Source of the DNA: Megaustenia siamemsis
Taxonomy: Eukaryota > Mollusca > Gastropoda > Stylommatophora > Ariophantidae
DNA: 64,000 bases
NCBI GenBank assembly: GCA_032433765.1
Contig: JAVIAB010000092.1
Span: 104,018,564-104,082,563 of the forward strand
Direction of reading: 5' to 3'
The translations under genes and the position numbers were made by a program. The notes under the pieces were generated by a model. It saw only the letters and a list, made by a program, of their open reading frames with translations, ran no database searches and was not told where the DNA came from. Below are positions 57,353 to 64,000 of this stretch, in pieces (position 1 is the first letter of the stretch; every line of letters starts with the position of its first letter).

Positions 57353-58496
57353 ACAACCATTAGATGACAGACGGGTCACTAAAGTATTGCAACAAGCGGA
57401 GAATTATAGAAGGCTCTTTTGCCACCCAATGCACCAAAGAATAACTGGTTCCGGAATTGTACGACTAAAGAGGAGCAACTTCGCTGCAATTGCCAGTAAA
57501 CTAACTACTGGGGACCCAGTAGTTTCCCAAACAATATCGAAACCCTTGGGCCCATCTGATATGTCTCCTCATGTAAAGCATAAAATACCAGAACTTAAGG
57601 AAAATATCATAGGAATCATGAAAAAAGGCACACAATCAGACACAGAAAAAAAACACCTAGCAGAAAAACACATACACGATACCTAACCACAGGACTCTTG
57701 GTCCCACATATACACAGATGGCTCTGCTACAAATGCCACCAGAAATGGAGGGGGAGGTGTGTTTTTGACGCTGAATAATCAGGATGAGATCACTAAGTCA
57801 ATAGCTACTGGAAAATTCTCAAACAACTTTAAAGCAGAAACTGAGGCCATCAGAGATGCTGCAACACTGGCTACTCAACACAATAAATTGGTGATTCTGA
57901 CTGATACACTGTCAATATTATCGGCTCTATAAAGCCCCAAGAACAATAAACTAGATGACTTGCGACAACCCTGGACCAACTATGCAATAACTTCCAGAGA
58001 GTAGTCATTCAGTGGATGCCATCACACTGTAATATACACGGGAACGAACGTGCAGACAAATTAGCTAAAGAGGAAGCGAGATTACCACAAGAGAACAATC
58101 CGCTAAGTTATGATGAAGCCAAATCCATCCTCAAGGGTCAGTTCCATGAAAAATTGAAACAAGAACACCCAAAGCATAACGAGAGTGACGGGTACCACGA
58201 ACTATCAAGGAGGGATCAAGTCATCATACTTCGCCTACGCACTGGCCACAATAGAATGAGAAATCACATGTTCATCAAATTCAAAATAGGTACAACCAGA
58301 CTATGCCACTGTACACTGGACAATATGACAACAAAACATGTTCTACAGGATTGCCCCCAGTACACTGACCTGAGAAAAGCAATGTGGTCCACGCCCACCT
58401 CCCTGGAAGAGAAACTAAATGGGGCAATCGAATCACTTAAACAGACAGGTAACTTCATGAGAGAGTCTTGAATCCTACTCTGATTGAGTCTTGATC

Positions 58497-58498
<2 letters not shown>
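57353..58498 (+). mobile_element. RNase H LINE, right piece: linker, RNase H, 3' end
   Basis: It resumes in frame after the insert with DDRRVTKVLQQAENYRRLFC, then RNase H: YTDGSATNATRNGGGG (Asp), AETEAIRDAATLA (Glu), ILTDTLSILSAL (Asp) followed by a stop, and GNERADKLAKEEARLPQ (Asp), then RLRTGHNRMRNHMF and HCTLDNMTTKHVLQDC. The final frame 58016-58471 stays open to the end (GAIESLKQTGNFMRES). The last about 85 bases match the LINE ends at 16.2 and 18.4 kb. Confidence 0.9.

Positions 58499-58555
<57 letters not shown>
58499..58555 (+). repeat. (AG)n 3' tail
   Basis: About 57 bases of AG immediately after TTGAGTCTTGATCGC, the conserved 3' end of the LINE. Confidence 0.95.
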
Positions 58556-58558
<3 letters not shown>

Positions 58559-59831
58559 GCTGTGACATTCAAAAATTGCTTTCAATCTACAACTGCCACC
58601 AATAAATTTCATTGGTAAAGCGTCCCACCTATGTCTATGACGTTAACAGGCCAGATATCTTGTGCTTTCATTTCTCAGTATAATGTTGACCTGAGTTTAA
58701 TAATGGACTGTCTATGTAGAACAACTGTTACACTGAAGCTAATAGATGTTTATGTAATTGCATTTTCATGAGCTGATTTTTCTGTAGCTATGTACCCAAT
58801 TGCTGTCGTATGCGATTTCAATTTCCACTTCAGCTCCAAAGTGGTTTCATTTTGTTTTCTAATGGCTGTACTTGTCGCCTCAATTGGATCTATTTTTACA
58901 TTAATCCTGTTGAAGTGTTCTATTTTTTATCTTCATCTTGTATTTGTGTGTATGTGTTATTGTGTGTTTGTGGTCTGCGTGCGCGCGTTTTTGTCCTTAT
59001 TTTTAGAGCCTACTGCAATTGTGCGACCAGAGTTTTTTTTGTCTTGACGAAGACTAAGATTGTCTCCTTATAGTTGTTCTGTTTGTGGAAAATTTGATAT
59101 TCTAGTTTTGATTGCGCATCTTACACGTAAGAATGGATCAGACAAAACAAACTTAGGAAAATCTCCTTCCCCATAGCATCATCGTAAATCACAATAGTTT
59201 AGCTAATTGGTCAGCAAAAGCAGAACCACTGAGGCATATTGTTTACTTTATTTCGTTGCGGTTGGGTGTCTGTAGTGTTGTGAACACTGTAAAGAGAGTT
59301 TCTTCACCCTGACTGCACTCTAAACAGACAGAAGTATAAGAGCGAATGATAATGAAGAAATATATTTTTCATATAATCTTTATACTTTATTTTCAGTAAT
59401 ACTGCCTACATGCATTCTTGTCTGCCCGATTCAGTTATTGGCATTACTCCATGAAGTATCACTAATCAGTTCAATCAGTTTGAAAAGTATACTAAAACAT
59501 GTTGTGTTAGGAAATGTTTCAACTGACTGGAAAGGAAATGTTTCAGCTGACTAGAAATAGTAACCCTCTTATTTTCAAACTGATTAATTATCTGATTTTG
59601 ATAATCTGAAATTATCTGATTAATTTCGGTTCTCCATTGCACTTTTCTGCGATAAAGTCAAAATGATGATCTACTTATTACATCTGCGCCGCTAAAGTGA
59701 AGTCGTACGCCGGCAACAGTCCCTATTTGACAAATCAAGTGTTGAGAATGCGGACTTCCACCGTCTAGACTTGATCTGCGCATTACGTCATATTGGTGCT
59801 GTTCATGACCGTTGTTGGAATTCCTTGACGC
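58556..59831. other. No gene recognised
   Basis: Anonymous sequence; two overlapping frames of 85-87 codons near 58790-59073 are hydrophobic but not recognised. Confidence 0.4.
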
Positions 59832-60655
59832 AAGTTATTTCCATATTACTCATTAATGTAAACTACTTCATCAGCCGCAGTTTTATCTCTTTAGGAAATT
59901 TGCACCATGTTTTGTTCGTCGCAGGCTGCTTTCACTAGAGTAATCAGAAATCTAATGTCTAAATGAAGCGAAATTGTTGTGTGTACGACATTTTTGTGTG
60001 CTATGTCATCGTAATGACTCATCATACATCCCTAGACCGGCCGTACTATACTCTTACGGTCTGTTGTTTGATGTGCGACAGGAATAATCTGACGACTAAC
60101 TGTGTGTCTATATGTTCGGAATTGGAGTCAACAACGATGGCCTAACATAATTAAGCGATATACATTTTTTGTAAAAATACGACGATCATCATTTTCAAGA
60201 GGACGTGAACTTCCGGTATTTGGGGATAGGCGGCGGGGACAATTGAAGGCTATGCATGAAAAGTGTTCCTTGTTGCAGTTTCCTCATATTCCAAGTCTGG
60301 CTTGTTGCAGGAGCTACTGAGTTAAATGTTTGTGCACACCGTGAGCTGTGTATCTCATCCGTTTGGTTAATGTTTCGATATTCCAATTGTTCACGATGAA
60401 TGATGATATCGTATGACAGGGAACAGTTGGCTGTGTTCACTTTCTGCGCGGTTTCGCCTTATGTCTTTTGGCGTGTGCTGAGACTGCTACGATGGGAACT
60501 ACAGTTACCTTTCTTTGTTTGGGAGATGAGATATTAATTCGGATGATTGCGCTGGCACGGGCGGTTGAGCAATTATGGATTTTAATTATGTTGCAGTAAT
60601 ACCGGGGCCTTCTATAACCAAATAACCAAATAACCACATAACCAAACAACCAAAT
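59832..60655 (+). repeat. ATAACC-tailed dispersed repeat, copy 8 (longest)
   Basis: About 0.82 kb, aligned full length with copy 5 in the opposite orientation. It starts around TTATTTCCATATTACTCATT, passes ACTGTGTGTCTATATGTTCG and CACTTTCTGCGCGGTTTCGC and ends GGGGCCTTCTATAACCAAAT with five ATAACC-like units. On the minus strand copy 8 keeps a conserved-looking frame (NCSTARASAIIRINISSPKQ; then HAKRHKAKPRRK) also partly open in other copies, but I cannot show that it encodes protein. Confidence 0.88.
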
Positions 60656-60760
60656 AACACAATTTTCAAACTATTCTGTTTTTTAATGTTAAAGTGTCTC
60701 ATTCTCAGCTTGCCGCATAATGCTTGTAGATTAAATGGTTCCCATTATTTGAACATTTAA

Positions 60761-60792
<32 letters not shown>

Positions 60793-61083
60793 GACCACAC
60801 GCATGCACGGACACTCACACACGGACACACGCACGCACGGACACTCACACAGGTATAGTAGTATTCGAGTAGAACTTGTTTCTTGTTCGAAGCTAAAAGA
60901 AGAAACTACAGGGACGAGATTTTAATAATAATAGAGAGAGTTCTAATAATGTTATTGCAGTTGAACTGTTCATTGTCATTCTTGTTTATTCTAAATTTGA
61001 CATTAAATATAATAAGAAATACAAATTAAACCTCACTGAATTAAGAGTCTTTTTTATATGTTCAACTTTTAGACTTCGTCTAA
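60656..61083. repeat. (AC)n microsatellite and CA-rich decay
   Basis: AC run at 60765-60792, followed by a short direct duplication containing GCACGGACACTCACACA. No gene is seen in the rest. Confidence 0.85.
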
Positions 61084-61500
61084 TTGTCTTGTCTTTTGGT
61101 GCTTGATGCAATGTCAAGTATATTAAACTTGGCAAGGCCTGTATATTTTGTCTCTAAGCCTGCCGATAAGGGTGGAGGAGAGATCTCTATGTTCGAGAGG
61201 GGCAGAAAGAAATGTCTGACCACACATTGTACCAACCCGTCGCTGACGACGCCACTGTCTCAAATAATGACTTTGATACGGAAGACTATTCTGAAATATA
61301 TTCAGGAGGGAAAACTTCATAGGAGCTCGTCCCGTATGATCCTCCCTGATAGTGACTTAGGTAGACCCTCTTTCTACATGTTACCCAAGAAACTCATTCT
61401 GTCTGGCCCCCTACACCCGGACGTGATTTCTCTGGTCGATACTCATGGTTTATGTTATATATTTGTAAGTACGTTGGGACCCTTCAACAGAAGTCATGAT
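61084..61500 (+). mobile_element. Penelope-like element RT fragment
   Basis: The frame contains FVSKPADKGGGEIS near 61145-61185, the KPADKGG motif just upstream of the Penelope-like RT core, then MLPKKLILSGPLHPDVIS, in the place of the family's 'LLPKxHKP...GRPIVS' motif. Residues between them (LIRKTILKYIQEGKLHRSSS) fit the spacing. The palm domain and the GIY-YIG endonuclease do not follow; from about 61500 the frame runs into AT-rich, non-coding-like sequence. A 5'- and 3'-incomplete copy is likely. Confidence 0.75.
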
Positions 61501-62006
61501 ACCTATTTACCAATTTATATTTATAATTACAGCAGCACTGACACTATTTACATGTTTTCTATTTATATTTATAATTCTTATCAATACGTATTCTGACAGA
61601 TGCTCCTCCTTCACATTATATTCCAGTTCTAAAACTATATTTTTCTTTTATTCCATTTTCTTATAGCCTCTGTTATACTACTTGTCAGACACACCTACCA
61701 CCTTAACACTCCTCGTGTATCGTACCCGTGTTTACGTATGTCCTCCATAATCCCCCAGTATTTATTCCGCATTTATCCACTCGTCTCAGAGTTACGTCTG
61801 ACTTTGTTTCCTCATGTTATCTCTTCATTGTAGACACTTCTCTATCTTCTGCTGGCACCCATCTCATTCTTGACCGCATTTCACACCTCCTATAATCACC
61901 TTCCAATCACATCTGACTTCTCCTCTAATAAAGTGACTGGTTCCCCCCCCTCCCCAAAGTTTTATCACATCCACATTTGACTCATTTATTTACTTACTTC
62001 GCTGGA
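61501..62006. other. No gene recognised
   Basis: T/C-rich sequence between the Penelope-like fragment and the SINE; possibly decayed remains of the same element, but no motif is visible. Confidence 0.4.
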
Positions 62007-62018
62007 AGTCTGGATAAT

Positions 62019-62276
62019 AAAAAAAAAAGTAAAGTACCCCCATCCCGCCAAGTGGCGTATAGGGAATATTGTGTTAGTGACCATAAATTTTACAGACATT
62101 CAGCACATGATTTTGGGGTAATGTGTTCGGTATTACTCCCGTGCCGCTTTACTTTCCCAGAAAAAAATCCGGTACCCATTAAAGGTTGGGTGAACCGGAA
62201 GCCGTCGGTTGGGATCGAACCCTACCTCTTGTCCTTTGTAGCCCAGTTCACTAACCACTGAGCTATTGCGGCTCCC
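62019..62276 (-). mobile_element. tRNA-derived SINE, copy 7, with 12-bp TSD
   Basis: Full SINE with A and B boxes on the right side. AGTCTGGATAAT occurs at 62007-62018 and 62277-62288. The right flank 62277-62326 is shared with copy 6. Confidence 0.94.
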
Positions 62277-62484
62277 AGTCTGGATAATGTTTCAGGTAAT
62301 TCTCGGTTTAATTTTACAATATTTTTTAGCTTACTAATTTTTACATATAATCTATTTGTATCATTGTTATCATTTCGCCTATTATCACTCATTTTTATTT
62401 CTCCTTGATTTACCTCACTGGCACATTATACATATAGTAGAGTCTATATCTTTATACCTTGTCTGTTTGTGTTGTTCTCGTTCA

Positions 62485-62515
62485 CTGAAGAAGGCCGCAT
62501 GTAGACTCAAACGTC
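62485..62515 (+). other. Hammerhead-ribozyme-like motif (tentative)
   Basis: CTGAAGAAGGCCGCATGTAG followed by ACTCAAACGTC resembles the CUGANGA ... GAAAC core of hammerhead ribozymes, which many Penelope-like elements carry in their terminal repeats. The stem II pairing is weak here and the G of GAAA is C, so it would be inactive. It lies 1 kb downstream of the Penelope-like RT, on the same strand. Confidence 0.25.
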
Positions 62516-62739
62516 ATTATTTTGTTGTGTTCCTTTTTTGTAAGTTATCACCAAACCTTGTAGGAGTGTACGTTACACCCCACCACTTGCTCCTTGCTAC
62601 CGGCTTTTTTAGCAGTACTGCAATTATTGACATCTTCTCCCAAAATGTTGGTAAAATATTTATATCAATTTAATGAACTAATTTCTTGCACTACCTTTCT
62701 ACCACAAACTGAAGTATGATCATCTAGTCGCACGTCCGA

Positions 62740-62905
62740 GGTTATCATTGCATAACCGCAGCACGTCTGAAAGAATCTGTCTCCAGCCAGATATCAAGCT
62801 TCTTCTTTTCAAAGCCTCTTTGATGTCTTGAAACCACCTTCTTCTTGGAATGCCCCTATGCGCCGCCCAGAAACTGTCTTGAATTCCAGCCCGTTGTTTA
62901 TTTTG
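62740..62905 (-). mobile_element. Possible RT C-terminal fragment of another LINE
   Basis: The minus strand encodes RGIPRRRWFQDIKEALKRRS and then SGWRQILSDVLR, similar to the 'GRPRxRWxDDIKxxL' block near the end of several RTE-like polyproteins. It is short and isolated. Confidence 0.4.
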
Positions 62906-63144
62906 AAGTGATTACATTATTTTATTTTCATTATTTATTATTACCATACTGAAGTATAGGAGTACTAAAAACTAAAGTTTAATCTTGATATTAAAATTGT
63001 CTTTTAATGCCAGGAATGTACAGTGCTCTATTGAGAGGTACACACATATAATTGCATCGTCGTAATACGATGTTATAACAAATGTTGCAAGCATGCGGTC
63101 TAGTGAAAATGAAGCAGAAAAATCTTAGAAACAATCCAAGGATA

Positions 63145-63775
63145 TGGTCGTATCGAGCATAAAAAGGTATAGCTTGTATAGCAAATACTTGGGCACAATA
63201 ATAACATCAGATGGAAGAGGCATCACAGGAATAAAAAGCAGAATAGCCAAGGCCAAAATAACATTTCAAAAAATGAAAAACATCTGATGCAACAGGTCTA
63301 TGTAAATAGAAGGGAGAAAAAGAGTTCATCGGTGCTATATAGAGCTAATTCTGTCCCTATGGAAGCGAATCATATACAGTAGACAAACACATGAAAAGAC
63401 GATTAGAGGCCACAGAGATGGGATTTATCAGAAGAATGTTGAATGTTCTCTGGACAGCTAAAGAGACCAGTGAATACATTCTCAAAGAGGCCAACACAAT
63501 AAGGAGCTCCTAAAAAAATATCAGAAAGAAACAATCAACATTTTTCGGGCACATAAGAAGAGGGCAGTTGGAATACTTGGTTACAACTGACAAAATACAG
63601 GGAGATAGAGATCGCGGGTGACAAAGAGAGAAGACGCTAGATAGCTTGGTGTGATTGCATGGAAAGTAGTCAACAACAGAATTGATACGATGCACTGTGG
63701 ATAGAAATTGTGGAAGGACATGATCGTCTACGCCAACCGGTATGGCACATAATAATGATGATGATGATGATGATG
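63145..63775 (+). mobile_element. RTE-like LINE 3' end (subfamily B)
   Basis: Frameshifted pieces in order: YLGTIITSDGRGITGIKSRI, AKAKITFQKMKNI, EMGFIRRMLNVLWTAKE, GQLEYLVTT and then STTELIRCTVDR. It ends TGATGATGATGATGATGATG. Many stops; the copy is dead. It is the closest relative of the insert at 31301-31536. Confidence 0.87.
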
Positions 63776-64000
63776 TCTATCTGACCAGAATGAAATTCCA
63801 CTATCAACATGAGCTTACTACATGAGCATTCAGGCTACTCAGGATATTGTGGATAAATGGAATCATGGAGTCACTAACTAAATTGAAATGTGATAACTCA
63901 TATTACTCAAGTATTTACAATTAAAATATGTTAACTCAAGTTATTCAAGTATCGATGTATAGAAAACCACATATACCTTTTGTCCGCAAATATCAATGTA
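63776..64000. other. No gene recognised
   Basis: Anonymous sequence up to the window end; ATGTGATAACTCATATTACT and ATGTTAACTCAAGTTATTCA form a loose direct repeat. Confidence 0.4.

Noticed and set aside
1..64000. Bacterial defence system, operon, phage or other prokaryotic locus
   Set aside because: The sequence is eukaryotic repeat DNA; no tandem same-strand genes with ribosome binding sites are present.

Overview
This window looks like gene-poor, repeat-dominated nuclear DNA of an invertebrate animal, probably a gastropod mollusc. The pointers are AT-rich sequence without operons, many degenerate non-LTR retrotransposon ends (RTE / craniofacial-development-protein-2-like and RNase H-bearing Nimb/I-like families), tRNA-derived SINEs with internal Pol III promoters, an IS630/Tc1/mariner-type DNA transposon, a Penelope-like fragment, a broken neuropeptide/chemosensory-type GPCR and an EF-hand fragment resembling calaxin (EFCAB1). 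The species is inference; kingdom and general nature are well supported. I see no rRNA, no functional tRNA gene, no CRISPR array and no operon.

Layout. 0-7 kb: mostly anonymous sequence with an RTE end, a mariner-like relic and a Nimb-like relic. 7-8 kb: a broken extracellular-module gene. 8-10 kb: an RTE element split by a SINE with a 13-bp target duplication. 10.4-12.5 kb: a complete DNA transposon with TIRs, TA flanks and a transposase carrying one in-frame stop. 13-22 kb: SINE dimer, a 60-bp array, and three arrays of one 36-40 bp minisatellite, two of them facing each other with the same LINE end; then a GPCR pseudogene. 22-31 kb: mostly anonymous, with an EF-hand fragment, a possible first exon and minisatellites. 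31-49 kb: nested retrotransposons, including three Nimb-like copies with target duplications, plus a 25 x 43 bp satellite. 49-52 kb: a SINE inside a minisatellite and two RTE-like relics. 55-58.5 kb: an RNase H LINE split by an antisense relative. 60-64 kb: a long copy of the ATAACC-tailed repeat, a Penelope-like fragment, a SINE and an RTE end.

How it fits together: almost everything recognisable is mobile DNA or its by-products. The value of the window is its insertion stratigraphy: at least nine insertions have visible target duplications, and two can be compared with an uninterrupted frame or an empty relative. Two features may deserve description as families: the IS630-type transposon with about 83 residues between its second Asp and its Glu, and a repeat of up to 0.8 kb with an (ATAACC)n 3' end and a graded series of 5' truncations. 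No intact host protein-coding gene can be supported.
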